Part shown: positions 12,740-12,994 of the stretch, piece by piece
Layout of the letters: every line of letters starts with the position of its first letter
Numbering within the stretch: position 1 is the first letter of the stretch
Source: an uncultured Clostridia bacterium
GTDB lineage: Bacteria > Bacillota > Clostridia > Oscillospirales > Ruminococcaceae
DNA: 12,994 nucleotides
Assembly (NCBI GenBank): GCA_937901465.1
Contig: CALGTU010000091.1
Location: forward strand, 1-12,994
Direction of reading: 5' to 3'
Position numbers and translations under genes: made by a program
The notes under the pieces: model-generated
The model's database searches: none
What the model saw: the letters and a program-made list of their open reading frames with translations, nothing else
What the model was told of the DNA's origin: nothing

Positions 12740-12994
12740 GCTTTCATAATTCTAGAAGATTCTTCTAATAAGGTTGGGATAAACCTAAGAGCGATGCTGA
12801 TAGTCATCGCGATTTCATGCGCGGGGAATTTAATAAGTTTAAATGGGGTCATATACCATTCAAAAGCGTATGTTAATTCAAGAGGTTTGGTCGTAGATGT
12901 TAAGACCATTGTGATAATTAACATCATCACAAGTCTAAGCACGATATAGCCACATTGATAAAAAGCGTCCCAGTAGATTGGATAATTACCTATT
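12568..12994 (-). pseudogene. ecfT: EcfT transmembrane subunit of an energy-coupling-factor vitamin/metal transporter, fragment at chimeric junction
   Basis: On the minus strand the frame is open to the right window edge. It reads YIVLRLVMMLIITMVLTSTT, then KPLELTYAFEWYMTPFKLIK, PAHEIAMTISIALRFIPTLL and EESSRIMKAQSSRGVDFSSG. This is the EcfT core, including the first coupling motif (ARG-like SSRG) used to contact the EcfA ATPases. EcfT links ATP hydrolysis to substrate-specific S components in the membrane. Family resemblance in this frame ends near 12662; the expected next residues (ISAF) appear in another frame at 12647-12658, so a frameshift is present. All EcfT resemblance stops at about 12638. 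The residues from there to the nominal stop at 12568 are antisense of pckG. The second coupling motif and C terminus are missing. Confidence 0.8.

Noticed and set aside
12715..12760. Repeated TCTAGAAGATT-like segments as a direct repeat or attachment site
   Set aside because: Both copies are coding sequence in the EcfT frame (Ser-Ser-Arg codons in two adjacent motifs), so the likeness comes from the protein sequence.

Overview
The window suggests an endospore-forming clostridial Firmicute. The evidence is a SpoIVA gene next to a SipL-like DUF3794/LysM protein, DnaD-type and DnaC/DnaI-type replication genes, a lon-engB pair, tRNA genes with encoded CCA ends, strong GGAGG ribosome sites, AT-rich intergenic DNA and heavy use of CTT for leucine. 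A gut-type Oscillospiraceae/Ruminococcaceae-like or related clostridium is my inference; no 16S gene or other taxonomic marker is present.

Layout: (1) 1-2414, + strand: the 3' part of a SipL-like spore morphogenesis gene, then complete spoIVA, ending at a strong bidirectional hairpin. (2) 2416-5441, - strand: a GNAT acetyltransferase, a small unassigned protein (possibly YbjN-like) with its own promoter, and a two-gene replication operon (DnaD-like, then a DnaC/DnaI-like helicase-loader ATPase, overlapping by 8 nt). (3) 5442-5638: a divergent promoter region serving the DnaD operon leftward and lon rightward. (4) 5639-10077, + strand: lon, engB (ysxC/yihA) and lysA, closely packed. (5) 10081-12070, + strand: a TrpR-related YerC/YecD regulator, an overlapping SAM methyltransferase and hslO (Hsp33), with a perfect small hairpin between the hslO ribosome site and start codon. 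(6) 12089-12419: a consensus promoter, tRNA-Asp(GTC), tRNA-Phe(GAA) and tRNA-Gly(GCC), then a 15-bp terminator hairpin. (7) 12427-12994: a promoter, ribosome site and first ~54 codons of GTP-dependent PEP carboxykinase. At about 12637/12638 this abruptly joins the antisense of an EcfT transporter gene.

Most of the window is ordinary core chromosome: sporulation, replication initiation, protein quality control (Lon, Hsp33), ribosome assembly (EngB) and lysine/peptidoglycan precursor synthesis (LysA). I saw no prophage, IS element, CRISPR array or defence island, and nothing I would call a new system. The best items for a second look are the pckG/ecfT junction (probably an assembly or amplification chimera), two mispairs in the tRNA-Phe acceptor stem, the hslO leader hairpin, the adjacency of SipL-like and SpoIVA genes, and the small unassigned protein.
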